DNA from: AP-15 sp035570935
GTDB taxonomy: Bacteria; Pseudomonadota; Alphaproteobacteria; ATCC43930; CGMCC-115725
Direction of reading: 5' to 3'
Length of the DNA: 13,511 bases
NCBI GenBank assembly: GCA_035570935.1
Contig: DATMKU010000292.1
Location: 1 to 13,511 of the forward strand
The translations under genes and the position numbers were made by a program. Below the pieces are notes generated by a model. The model saw nothing but the letters and a program-made list of their open reading frames with translations. It ran no database searches and was not told the origin of the DNA. Position 1 is the first letter of the stretch. Each line of letters starts with the position of its first letter. Positions 6,604 through 13,511 of this stretch are shown one piece after another.

Positions 6604-8082
6604 TCAGAAGTCGACGGTGACGCGGATCCCGGCGACCAGGGCGTTCTTCAGCGGCGCCGGGCTTTGCGTCGTCGGGATCCTGGCCCCGGGGTTGATCACG
6701 TATTGCAAATCGGGCTGAATTTTGAACCACGGCGTCAGCCGCGCTCGGTAAGTGGCCTCGATGATCGGCTCGCCCTGCGCGTAGGGAGTGCCCAAACCGC
6801 TGTAGAAAACCACATCGCCGCTGAAATGGCGGGCCGCGGCGCCGATGCCGGCATAGGTCAGGGCGATGCCGGCTACGTCATGCGACCGGCCGGCAAGCGG
6901 CCCCTTCCAGTTAATCCCGCCCTCGATATACAAATCGTTGAGATTACGATCATCCGGACCGTGCATGATTTGCAGGAACACGCCGATGCCCTGCGCCTCG
7001 GTGTCCGGCTTGAGCCACAGCATCTGGTTGGCGATCGCGTAAAGCGCGTAGTCGCCGGAGTGGGTCAGCGGGATGCCGTTGCTCGCCGGATTGGCCAGCG
7101 ACAGACCGTCGGCATCGCGCAGCGGGTCGGCAAACGGCCCGGTCGCGAACCACATGCCGAGCTTATAGGTGCCGGCCAGACCCTCGCTCGCCAGCGACGC
7201 CGGCGAATACCATAATTCGGTAAACGAGAGCGTGTGGTCATCGAGCCGGAACGCGGTGCCGTGGCGGTCGCGCAATTGCGGGTCGCCGTTGCCGGGCGGC
7301 GCCGGGTCGGCGGTGAAGACCGCTTCCACCAGCGAGATCTGTTCGGTAGGGGTGAAAATGAGGCGGACAAAAGGTGAGGCGAGCGGGTAATTGGGACCCC
7401 CCGACGGCAGATCGATCGCCAGCAACGCCGGAAATCCAAAGCTCGAATTCAAAAAAACGCCGGCATAGGGTGCCAGCATCAACTCGTCATTTGCTCCTTC
7501 CTGTCCGAAGCGGAGCAAGACTTTGCCATCGAACAATTGCTGCTCGAACCATAAATCGTAAAGTTTGGTGCTGGGGACAGCTTCGAGGCCGCTGATCAAC
7601 TGAAGCGCGCCGACGAGCCGTACGGTGGGTCCCGGACCATAGACCTGTAAGCCGCTGGCGAATATCGTCGCTCCCTTCCATTGCACTGCCTTGGCGAGGT
7701 CGACGCATAGGCTCGGCGTTACCAGGCCGTCATACTTGACCCCCTGCTTGCGCCCGCCCGCCAGATTGGCCCACAGCTCGGTCTGGTCTTGCAACCCAAT
7801 GCCGATGCCGTGATCGGCGAGACTGGAGCGCGTGCCGCTCCAGTCGCCCAGCAGGGTATTGGGCGAGCACGCCTCATTGGGACCGAGCCACGACTGGGCC
7901 CGCCCTTCCCTCGGTGCGCCGCCGAGCACCAGCGCCGCCAATATCGCCGCCGCCAGTCCAAGTCCGCACCTGCGGAAGATCGTTCGCTGCGCCGAAAGTC
8001 CAGCGCCAATCGCTCGCGAAGCCCGCGGCCGCCTCGCCGCGGCCGGACCAAGAGCCCGATGCGGTCCGCCGGTTATCGGCAC
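6604..8082 (-). CDS. Carbohydrate-selective porin, OprB family
   Basis: A 492-residue outer-membrane beta-barrel. After a long basic leader and a hydrophobic segment (LGLAAAILAALVLGG, about 40-55), likely signal-peptidase cleavage lies near GRAQS (60-64). The mature N-terminus contains LLGDWSGTRSSLADHGIGIG (77-96), the hallmark start of OprB porins, followed by alternating amphipathic strands such as GKVLLRFGQEGANDEL and YKLGMWFATGPF. It ends in phenylalanine (RVTVDF), as expected for a BamA-recognised barrel. The family admits sugars across the outer membrane. The start is GTG 8082 with no strong ribosome-binding site and an unusually long n-region; no in-frame ATG exists downstream before the signal core, so the true start is uncertain. 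It follows the lipoprotein gene by 49 nt and may be co-transcribed. Confidence 0.88.
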   Translation of the reverse strand: MPITGGPHRALGPAAARRPRASRAIGAGLSAQRTIFRRCGLGLAAAILAALVLGGAPREGRAQSWLGPNEACSPNTLLGDWSGTRSSLADHGIGIGLQDQTELWANLAGGRKQGVKYDGLVTPSLCVDLAKAVQWKGATIFASGLQVYGPGPTVRLVGALQLISGLEAVPSTKLYDLWFEQQLFDGKVLLRFGQEGANDELMLAPYAGVFLNSSFGFPALLAIDLPSGGPNYPLASPFVRLIFTPTEQISLVEAVFTADPAPPGNGDPQLRDRHGTAFRLDDHTLSFTELWYSPASLASEGLAGTYKLGMWFATGPFADPLRDADGLSLANPASNGIPLTHSGDYALYAIANQMLWLKPDTEAQGIGVFLQIMHGPDDRNLNDLYIEGGINWKGPLAGRSHDVAGIALTYAGIGAAARHFSGDVVFYSGLGTPYAQGEPIIEATYRARLTPWFKIQPDLQYVINPGARIPTTQSPAPLKNALVAGIRVTVDF

Positions 8083-8131
8083 GACTGCCCAGGCTCAGGC
8101 TTGGTGTATAACGGCAACTATTAAAGTCACG

Positions 8132-8503
8132 CTATCGTATTTCGTCGGCCATCAGGCGAACCGCCACCGCCGAAGACTGAGTTCTCCAATAGATGGTTGC
8201 GGTGTGGTGAAGACGATCATCGGCGATAAATATATCCTCGTCAAATAAGCATGGGTAGGGTGTTCCGACATTACGGCAAATCGCGCGAAAATTTACCAGA
8301 GAAAGGTTTTGAGGATAGTGCACGGCCCAGGCTACCTCGTAACCCTGAAAGCTCCGACAATGAGAACCGCAAGGCGCTGAATTCACCAGATGCTCGTCGG
8401 GCTGGGTCCACTCCCCGATGACCTGGCCTCCAGCGACGACGCAACCTGATGCCGGCAGCAATCCGAGCGCGGCGATCAAAAGCAAAGCCGGTTTTTGAAT
8501 CAC
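8132..8503 (-). CDS. Small lipoprotein, unknown function, four conserved-looking cysteines
   Basis: A 123-residue protein with a short lipoprotein signal: basic Lys4, hydrophobic LLLIAALGLL, then ASGC with lipidated Cys21. The mature part has four more cysteines (45, 49, 76, 85), the first two as CGSHC, which could form two disulfides in the periplasm. No family is recognised and no catalytic motif is evident. The start is GTG 8503, with GAGGG about 9 nt upstream. It lies 32 nt after one OprB-type porin gene and 49 nt before another, so it may belong to one transcript and one outer-membrane process, but that is inferred from position only. Confidence 0.72.
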   Translation of the reverse strand: MIQKPALLLIAALGLLPASGCVVAGGQVIGEWTQPDEHLVNSAPCGSHCRSFQGYEVAWAVHYPQNLSLVNFRAICRNVGTPYPCLFDEDIFIADDRLHHTATIYWRTQSSAVAVRLMADEIR

Positions 8504-8535
8504 GAGGCCAGACCCTCAACGGGTAATGTCGGCGG

Positions 8536-9966
8536 TCAGTATTGGAGATGCAGCTGCAAGGCGAAAATCGACACAGGCCCGCGGTCGCGATTATAAGCCA
8601 GGTTGTTGATGAACTGGTAGTCGAACGCGAAATGGGCGAAGCTCAATACGGCGACGCGGTAATACGCTTCGAGGATTTGCTCGGGGCCGGCATTTGGCAG
8701 TTGGCCGTCGCCAATGATCCCGCCGAGACCGCCGGCGGCGAGATAGAGCTTGCCCTGATGCGAGATCCGGTTGGCTGCGCCAGCCAACCCCACGGTGTCG
8801 TCCGGCCGTCCCCAGCGCGACCCGGTCAATGACAGACCCGCCGAGATCGACTGGTTGATGTCGGTGAAATCGACCTCCTCGACGGTGCCTTGCGACAGGC
8901 TGGCGCGGGCAAAGACGCCGAGATCGGCGGCGATCTGCTGCTCGAAATTGAGCCCGACCCCGTCTTTGGTGCGAAGAGTACGCACACCGGCGGTCGACGG
9001 CGCCTGACCGACGGCCTCTCCCAGCGAAATCGCGTCAAGATAGGTTCCGAGATTGCCGCGACTGAGCCAATAGAGAAATTTGAGCTTGCCTGGCTGTTGC
9101 CACAGGTGATGCCGCTCCTCCAACTCGGTCACGAATTGCAGCTGCGCGAGGTTAGGGGAAAGCCCATCACTGTTCGGCTCGGCCGACAGATCGTACACAC
9201 CAGTTCTGACCGTCCACCAGTCCTGATACCATTCGACGGCGCCGCCATAGCTATAGCCCCATGAATTCGCCGCGTAATCGAACGCGCCCTGGTCGATGAT
9301 CGACCAATTCATAAAGTCGTTGCGCGGATCGTGGGCGTAGCTGTTGGTGTCGAAGATGTCGACGACCGAATACTTGCCGATGGTGAACACCAGGCGGTTG
9401 GCGGTCTGGGTGCCGCCGAGCTGGTTCAAATCGGGATCGAGCTTTTCGCTCTCGCCGCCCAAATTTATCGTCTGGCGAAGAAACCCGCGCTGGACCAGTA
9501 CGTAGGGATCCGCCTTGCCTACTTTGTACGCTTCGCCGCTGGGGTATCCCGCCACCCCAAAGGTGTCGCTGAGCCCGAACCCTTGGTCGATTTCCGGATT
9601 GAGCCAGATTTCGCCGCCCGGCCACGGCCGGATGCCGGCATAGAGCGTCGTGTCGATGGTTTCCCTGCCATTGGCGTTCGGGATCAGGCTCTGCGGTCCG
9701 CTGTAGGGTGCCCGGAAGGCCGGCTGCAGCTGCCAGGTAATCGTAGCCTGGCCGTGAACGGCCCAGTTCTGCTGCGGTGTCTGCGCCGCCTGTTCCGGGG
9801 TGACCGGTGTTCCCTGTGGCTGCGGCGTCGGGCCAACCATTTGGGCAGCGCCCATCGTCGGCCAGCACAGACAGCCGAGCGCCGCCAGAACGGAGAGAGC
9901 TTGCAATCGACAGCGGAGCCCGGAGCCGGAGCGCCCGTTGAGACGCCGAGCGGGCTGGGGTTGCAT
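8536..9966 (-). CDS. OprB-like carbohydrate porin (QNWAVHGQ type)
   Basis: A 476-residue predicted outer-membrane porin. It has a signal peptide (LQALSVLAALGCLCWPTMGA, cleavage likely after Ala41), a Pro/Gln-rich spacer (residues 44-66), and then QNWAVHGQATITWQLQPAF, RPWPGGEIWLNPEIDQGFG, GVAGYPSGEAYKVGKADPY, RLVFTIGKYSVVDIFDTN and YAHDPRNDFMNWSIID. These blocks match a large proteobacterial branch of carbohydrate porins that differs from classical OprB seen in the neighbouring gene. The C-terminal residues LHLQY end in an aromatic residue, as barrels do. ATG 9966 has GAGG about 9 nt upstream. The 177-nt upstream gap to cbtA probably contains its own promoter, but I could not point to a convincing one. 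Substrate is unknown. Confidence 0.85.
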   Translation of the reverse strand: MQPQPARRLNGRSGSGLRCRLQALSVLAALGCLCWPTMGAAQMVGPTPQPQGTPVTPEQAAQTPQQNWAVHGQATITWQLQPAFRAPYSGPQSLIPNANGRETIDTTLYAGIRPWPGGEIWLNPEIDQGFGLSDTFGVAGYPSGEAYKVGKADPYVLVQRGFLRQTINLGGESEKLDPDLNQLGGTQTANRLVFTIGKYSVVDIFDTNSYAHDPRNDFMNWSIIDQGAFDYAANSWGYSYGGAVEWYQDWWTVRTGVYDLSAEPNSDGLSPNLAQLQFVTELEERHHLWQQPGKLKFLYWLSRGNLGTYLDAISLGEAVGQAPSTAGVRTLRTKDGVGLNFEQQIAADLGVFARASLSQGTVEEVDFTDINQSISAGLSLTGSRWGRPDDTVGLAGAANRISHQGKLYLAAGGLGGIIGDGQLPNAGPEQILEAYYRVAVLSFAHFAFDYQFINNLAYNRDRGPVSIFALQLHLQY

Positions 9967-10143
9967 AAGTCAGGCCTCGGGAAAAAGACAGCCTCGGCCG
10001 CGGCAAAACCGGCAAGCGAGGGCGTCGAAACGGCACCAGGCAAAAATCAAACCGAGAAAAGATGTTATGCGGCCTCACTCGGCCTGGTGTTCCGGCAAAT
10101 CCGACGATAGTTCGGCGACGAGGAGATCTGCCGCACGACCCGA

Positions 10144-10890
10144 TCAGCGAAACGCCAATCTGCTTGCCCGCTCCCGTGCCCGCGGCGAGCGCAGGCTGAT
10201 TTCGGCGGCAATCCCGAAGCCGACGCCGAGAACCGCCCACAGCACCGCCTGAACGCCGATCGAAGCCATGCGAAAATGCCACAGAACGACGGCGGAAAAT
10301 TTGTCCGGTACTTCGTTTACGGCGGGCAGCAGGTATTGCGCCGCGGCAACGACCAGCATGAACATCAGTATTGCCGCCATCGCGCCGTTCCAGGCGCCGA
10401 AGCGCCGGGTAAAGCGCCGCGCCAGCCCGATCGCCCAGACCGAGCTCGCGAGCGATATCGCGATCATGATGAAATAGAGCGCGGTGCGGCGACCGATCGT
10501 CTCGGGGTCGCCGACGGCCGGCGGGTTGGGCGGATATTTCAGCGCCGGCACTACGACGACCACCACAAACCCGGCGAGCGCCAGCAACGCGGCGGTGGCG
10601 CGCGGGCTCAGAGCGGCGACCCGGCCATAGACGGCGGCGAACGCCAGCGCGAACAGGCCACCCAAGGCGCCGCCGTAAACCACGACGCCGGTCAAAAGGC
10701 CAATCCCGGCTTGCGTTTGTCGGCTGACCAGCACTGGCTGCGGCGTCTCGCCCATGGCCTGCCTGGCGTGGTCTTCAAAGGCGATGGCGCGATCGACCTG
10801 CGGCTCTCCGAAAAGACGCGCAAAACCGAAGGCGAGGATGCCGGCCAGCAGCCCGACGAGCAGGCCGCGGACCAAGAGGCCGGTGACCAT
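10144..10890 (-). CDS. cbtA: CbtA family cobalt transporter, membrane subunit
   Basis: A 248-residue inner-membrane protein with about five or six hydrophobic segments (near 5-25, 62-88, 100-117, 137-157, 168-190, 207-228). Motifs typical of CbtA are seen: FGEPQVDRAIAFED (27-40), VSRQTQAGIGLLTG (55-68), PALKYPPNPPAVG (115-127) and ETIGRRTALYF (130-140). CbtA is a predicted energy-coupling-free cobalt importer that works with the one-helix protein CbtB and is found under B12 riboswitch control. The gene starts at ATG 10890, only 9 nt after the cbtB stop, so the two form an operon. The ribosome-binding site is weak, which fits coupling to cbtB. Cobalt as substrate is from family and regulation, not from a visible metal site. 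Confidence 0.92.
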   Translation of the reverse strand: MVTGLLVRGLLVGLLAGILAFGFARLFGEPQVDRAIAFEDHARQAMGETPQPVLVSRQTQAGIGLLTGVVVYGGALGGLFALAFAAVYGRVAALSPRATAALLALAGFVVVVVVPALKYPPNPPAVGDPETIGRRTALYFIMIAISLASSVWAIGLARRFTRRFGAWNGAMAAILMFMLVVAAAQYLLPAVNEVPDKFSAVVLWHFRMASIGVQAVLWAVLGVGFGIAAEISLRSPRARERASRLAFR

Positions 10891-10899
10891 CGCGACGGC

Positions 10900-11127
10900 T
10901 CAGTGACAGGGAAAGCCGAGCAGATGACGGCCGTCGTGAACGAATTCGTGGATGTACATACCGCTGAACACGGACGTCGCCCCCTGCTCGGCGCCGACGA
11001 AATAAATCGCCAACAAGCAGAGCACACCGCCAAAGACCGCCCATGGCAGGACTTTGTCGAGCGGAATCGCAGCCGGTCGAGCGGCAGCAGGTGATGCGGC
11101 AGCAGGTGACAGTGTCGTGTCGGACAT
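10900..11127 (-). CDS. cbtB: CbtB family cobalt transporter, small subunit
   Basis: A 75-residue protein with an Ala/Pro-rich N-terminus, a single membrane helix (about 27-45) and the CbtB C-terminal hallmark MYIHEFVHDGRHLLGFPCH. The histidines at 60, 64, 68 and 75 and Cys74 form a likely metal-capture site on the side from which cobalt enters. Length is normal for the family. ATG 11127 is preceded by GGGGAG (11140-11135 on this strand), 7 nt from the start. That site touches a hairpin at 11141-11157, and a cobalamin riboswitch lies just upstream, so expression should fall when B12 is plentiful. Confidence 0.94.
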   Translation of the reverse strand: MSDTTLSPAAASPAAARPAAIPLDKVLPWAVFGGVLCLLAIYFVGAEQGATSVFSGMYIHEFVHDGRHLLGFPCH

Positions 11128-11140
11128 GGTTGCATCTCCC

Positions 11141-11157
11141 CGGGATGACGCGTCCCG
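11141..11157 (-). promoter_or_regulatory. Hairpin abutting the cbtB ribosome-binding site
   Basis: On the coding strand CGGGA and TCCCG pair around a 7-nt loop, and the 3' arm runs straight into the GGGGAG ribosome-binding site of cbtB. Placed between the riboswitch aptamer and the start codon, it is a plausible expression platform that blocks ribosome access. No T-tract follows, so translational rather than transcriptional control is favoured. The switching partner was not identified. Confidence 0.45.
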
Positions 11158-11179
11158 TTACGGTCAATGGAAAACCACG

Positions 11180-11292
11180 GAGCGGGTCTGACTCCCGGCC
11201 CGAAACATTGGCGACGCTCGGACCGGATACAGTGGCGCGACCGTGCCGGATTGTCACCGGCTTCCGCCAACCGTGTTGCGCGCGCCAATTCT
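11180..11292 (-). promoter_or_regulatory. Cobalamin (B12) riboswitch upstream of cbtBA
   Basis: Read on the - strand, the leader contains the conserved B12-box parts in the right order: AGCCGGTGACAATCCGG (11262-11246), the GCGCCACTGT element followed by ATCCGG (11238-11223), and GGGAGTCAGACCC near the 3' end (11195-11183). An ACACGG stretch just 5' (about 11276-11271) fits the start of the aptamer. This is the GCCACTG/GGAGTCAG form common in B12 riboswitches. The outer ends are approximate. It precedes the cobalt-uptake genes, a known B12 regulon member, by about 55 nt, which makes the assignment coherent. Confidence 0.88.
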
Positions 11293-11388
11293 AGGGATCG
11301 GCCGCGCGTCGTGTCAACCGCCGGCTGGGAGCGGGAGGCTTTTCGGCGCCTTTTCGGTTTTTGCGGATGAGCAAGGCCGACGCGGGCA

Positions 11389-11757
11389 TCAGGCCGCGCC
11401 GCCAAAGCCCTCCTCGCGCCAGCGCTGCATGCCGCCGCGCAGGACCATCACGTCGCCATACCCCGCCGCTGCCAGCGTCCCGGCCGCTTGCGCCGACCTT
11501 TTGTCGGTCAAGCAGACGCAAACGAGCGATCGGCGATCGGCCGTCAATTCCGCCAGCCGCGCCGGCAGTTCGCCAAGCGGCAGGTTGACCGCCCCGGCGA
11601 TGTGCCCGAGCGGGCCGTTGAATTCGTCGGGGCCGCGGACATCCACAACCCGCAGCGGGTCGCCGGCATCGAGGCGTCGGTGCAGCTCGCCGGGCTCGAT
11701 CCAACCCGGCTCGGGCCGGCGCGACCCTCCCCGCAGCCGATCCAGAAAACGCAGCAT
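11389..11757 (-). CDS. Rhodanese-like domain protein
   Basis: A 122-residue single-domain sulfurtransferase-like protein. Visible are the N-terminal substrate-side motif LRVVDVRGPDEFNGPLGHI (35-52), AVNLPLGEL and the active-site loop CLTDKR (Cys82 to Arg87, the C-x4-R rhodanese loop), then LRGGMQRWREEGF, the usual C-terminal end of the fold. Catalytic Cys82 would carry a persulfide; donor and acceptor are unknown. The frame is open up to about 12351, but that extension has no domain and would cross the opposite gene. ATG 11757 has GGAGG with 9-nt spacing; ATG 11763, two codons earlier, is the alternative with very short spacing. It lies upstream of the cbtBA leader on the same strand, with about 100 nt between its stop and the riboswitch. 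Confidence 0.87.
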   Translation of the reverse strand: MLRFLDRLRGGSRRPEPGWIEPGELHRRLDAGDPLRVVDVRGPDEFNGPLGHIAGAVNLPLGELPARLAELTADRRSLVCVCLTDKRSAQAAGTLAAAGYGDVMVLRGGMQRWREEGFGGAA

Positions 11758-11763
11758 CGTCAT

Positions 11764-12120
11764 AGACCTCCGACAGCCGGCGCGGCACCATACCGCGCTG
11801 CAAAGACCGGCCGCGGCCCGAGAAATTTGGCATTGACACCCCACTCGATCACGCCTACCTCCGGTAGCGGCCGCGGGCTTTGCCCCAAGGCCGAAATTCC
11901 GCAACAGCAAGCGAACAATGGGACCTCGATCTAAGCACGCTCCCGCGGAGCCTCCCAGTCGCCGTTGCGCGACCGGCTCTTCGGGCCACCTGCCCCGGGT
12001 GACGAGACGGGGTCCCTCGGCCGGACCGGCTTCGCGATCGCCGTAGCCACCGTCCGATAGGGGCCAGCCGCGCCTCCACCCGGGTCGGTTCACCACCACC
12101 TGGGAACGGAGGGAAGAGAC
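11764..12120. other. 357-nt gene-free region between divergent genes
   Basis: This gap separates the rhodanese gene (-) from the hisE-like gene (+). I see no credible gene: the open frames crossing it are Arg/Pro-rich antisense shadows. It holds a promoter-like pair at 11833-11861 and a leader with several GC hairpins at 11980-12040. No known riboswitch class could be matched by eye. Confidence 0.6.
11833..11861 (+). promoter_or_regulatory. Possible sigma-70 type promoter for hisE-NRAMP
   Basis: A perfect TTGACA (11833-11838) is followed after 17 nt by TACCTC (11856-11861), a partial -10 match. Spacing is ideal. If used, transcription would begin near 11868 and leave a 5' leader of about 250 nt before ATG 12121. 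Confidence 0.35.
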
Positions 12121-12540
12121 ATGGCTGCCCTGGTAAGGCACAACATCGGCACGGTCACAGCGACATTTTTGGCCACGGATGCCGGTACCGGCGCCGAAGC
12201 AAGCGAAATTGCGCGGCTCTACGACGCGCTCGACCGGGTGAACGAGCGCGACAACCCGCGCACCGCGCGCCTGCTCGCCGCCGGCTGCCCAAAGATGGCG
12301 CAAAAAGTGATGGAAGAGGCGGGCGAAGTCGCGCTCGAAGCGGTCCGGCATCGGCCGCGCGCGGTCATCCGCGAGAGTGCCGATCTCATCTATAATTTGG
12401 TCGTGCTGTGGCGCGCATGCGGCGTCGCCCCGGACGCGGTTTGGGCCGAGATGCGGCGCCGCGCCGACACGCTCGGCATCGCTGAAAAATTGCCGAAGGC
12501 CTTGGCGCGCGGCGCGCCCACCGCCGGCGGCGGCGCGTAA
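12121..12540 (+). CDS. HisE-like phosphoribosyl-ATP pyrophosphohydrolase family protein
   Basis: A 139-residue all-alpha NTP-pyrophosphatase (HisE/MazG superfamily). The metal-binding helices are visible: KMAQKVMEEAGEVALEA with Glu65, Glu66 and Glu69, and ESADLIYNLVVL with Glu85 and Asp88. The end DTLGIAEKLPKA resembles the GIAEK tail of HisE. True HisE splits PR-ATP to PR-AMP, the second step of histidine synthesis. Differences are an extra N-terminal stretch of about 30 residues, YN where HisE usually has YH, and the absence of other his genes. It may therefore be a second, HisE-like enzyme acting on another nucleotide. ATG 12121 has GGAGGG at 12108-12113 with 7-nt spacing. The NRAMP gene follows after 11 nt, which implies a two-gene operon. 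Confidence 0.8.
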   Translation: MAALVRHNIGTVTATFLATDAGTGAEASEIARLYDALDRVNERDNPRTARLLAAGCPKMAQKVMEEAGEVALEAVRHRPRAVIRESADLIYNLVVLWRACGVAPDAVWAEMRRRADTLGIAEKLPKALARGAPTAGGGA

Positions 12541-12551
12541 GGGGGGCGGCG

Positions 12552-13511
12552 ATGGCCTCCATCGGCGAATTTGCCGCCCCGCCGCGCGCCGCCGTCCTCG
12601 ACGACGCCCATCTTGGCGACATCAAGGGCGCGCTCGGCACCATCCTGCACGGCGATCACAATCCCCGCACCGGCTGGACGGCGCGGCTGCGCACCCTGCT
12701 CGCGATCCTCGGGCCGGGGCTGATCGTCATGGTCGGCGACAACGACGCCGGCGCCTTTGGCACCTACACGCAGGCCGGGCAGAATTACGGCACAAGCCTG
12801 TTGTGGACATTGCTGCTGCTGGTCCCGGTGCTCTACGTCAACCAAGAAATGGTCTTGCGGCTCGGCGCGGTGACCAGGGTCGGTCACGCCCGGCTGATCC
12901 TCGAACGCTTCGGCAAGTTCTGGGGCGCCTTCAGCGTCATCGACCTGTTTCTGCTCAATGCGCTGACCATCGTCACCGAATTCATCGGCATCAGCCTGGC
13001 GCTCGGCTATCTCGGCCTGCCGCGCGAGCTAGGGGTCGTCGCCTCGGCGGCGATCGTCATTGCCGCCGCCGGCACCGGCGATTTCCGGCGCTTCGAGCGG
13101 TTTGCGCTGTTGCTCGTCTTCGGCAGTCTGCTGCTCCTCCCCATTCTGCTGTGGGCGCATCCGCCGATCGGGCAGGTCGCGCGCGATCTCGTCGTGCCGC
13201 AGCTCCCCGCAGGCGGCAAGCTCGGCGACGTGATGCTGCTGATCATCGCGATCGTCGGCACGACGGTGGCGCCGTGGCAGCTCTTTTTCCAGCAGAGCTA
13301 TGTCATCGACAAGCGCATCACTCCGCGCTTCATCCGCTATGAGCGCACCGATCTGTGGATCGGCATCGCTCTCGTGATCGTCGGCGCGGTGGCGATGATG
13401 GCGTTTACCGCCGCGACCTTTGCCGGGCGGCCGGAATTCGGCAATTTCCAGGACGCGGGTGCGGTCGCCGCCGGGCTCGGCCGATATGTCGGGCACATGG
13501 CCGGCGTTTTC
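12552..13511 (+). CDS. NRAMP-superfamily divalent metal transporter with atypical metal site (3' truncated)
   Basis: The frame is open from ATG 12552 to the window end (320 residues seen; the family is usually above 400). A cytosolic N-terminus of about 48 residues is followed by ILGPGLIVMVGDNDAGAFG, the TM1 region, and by many hydrophobic helices. By alignment to the canonical TM1 motif DPGN before F.T..QAG, this protein has Asp65-Ala66-Gly67-Ala68. The TM6 motif, usually MPH, reads Ala240-Pro241-Trp242 in TTVAPWQLFFQQSYVIDK. Loss of the TM6 methionine is a feature of NRAMP-related magnesium transporters (NRMTs), so Mg2+ or another hard cation is more likely than Mn2+/Fe2+. The ribosome-binding site AGGGGGG overlaps the hisE-like stop. 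The inner membrane is the expected location. Confidence 0.85.
   Translation, partial: MASIGEFAAPPRAAVLDDAHLGDIKGALGTILHGDHNPRTGWTARLRTLLAILGPGLIVMVGDNDAGAFGTYTQAGQNYGTSLLWTLLLLVPVLYVNQEMVLRLGAVTRVGHARLILERFGKFWGAFSVIDLFLLNALTIVTEFIGISLALGYLGLPRELGVVASAAIVIAAAGTGDFRRFERFALLLVFGSLLLLPILLWAHPPIGQVARDLVVPQLPAGGKLGDVMLLIIAIVGTTVAPWQLFFQQSYVIDKRITPRFIRYERTDLWIGIALVIVGAVAMMAFTAATFAGRPEFGNFQDAGAVAAGLGRYVGHMAGVF

Noticed and set aside
9251..10282. A 343-codon - strand frame across the porin and cbtA
   Set aside because: It overlaps two well-supported genes on the same strand in another frame and has no domain.
10276..11094. A 272-codon + strand frame opposite cbtBA
   Set aside because: CbtA and CbtB motifs are strong on the - strand and preceded by a B12 riboswitch. 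The antisense product is Arg/Gly/Gln-rich.
11764..12351. Upstream extension of the rhodanese frame
   Set aside because: It runs antisense into the hisE-like gene and has no homologous domain. GGAGG before 11757 marks the true start.
12377..13342. A 321-codon + strand frame overlapping the NRAMP gene
   Set aside because: Arg/Pro/Ala-rich shadow. The overlapping frame from 12552 encodes clear membrane helices and NRAMP motifs.

Overview
The window is GC-rich, densely coded DNA with many GTG starts and 4-nt gene overlaps. Protein types (Atm1-type exporter, MeaB, OprB porins, CbtBA) and the dispersed palindromic repeats fit a proteobacterium, most likely an alphaproteobacterium. Genus cannot be fixed from sequence alone. 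No rRNA, tRNA, CRISPR array, transposase or phage gene was seen.

Layout. Positions 1-5085 are on the + strand: the 3' end of a TetA-like MFS transporter, an Atm1-type ABC half-transporter overlapping it by 4 nt, a single-domain response regulator, a MeaB-type GTPase overlapping the regulator by 4 nt, and a secreted YVTN-type beta-propeller. Positions 5248-11757 are on the - strand. Reading in the direction of transcription, these are a rhodanese-domain protein; cbtB-cbtA behind a cobalamin riboswitch; an OprB-like porin; a small four-cysteine lipoprotein; a second OprB porin; and a pair of half-size chromate (CHR) transporter genes. The upstream CHR gene looks frameshifted near its 3' end. 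Positions 12121-13511 return to the + strand: a HisE-like pyrophosphohydrolase followed 11 nt later by an NRAMP-superfamily transporter cut by the window edge.

The recurring theme is metals and cofactors. Predicted transporters cover heavy metal or glutathione conjugates (Atm1 type), chromate-like anions (CHR pair), cobalt (CbtAB) and divalent cations (NRAMP-like). The cbtBA leader is the clearest regulatory link: B12 should shut off cobalt uptake. MeaB serves B12-dependent mutases, so two genes touch B12 metabolism, but no mutase is in view.

The most interesting points are the frame-broken CHR gene whose restored reading frame ends exactly in the ATGA overlap with its partner, the NRAMP-like protein whose two metal-binding motifs are both non-canonical, the long gene-free leader in front of hisE-NRAMP, and the translational overlap of a stand-alone receiver domain with MeaB. 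I did not find a clearly new multi-gene system; most of the window is recognisable housekeeping and transport.
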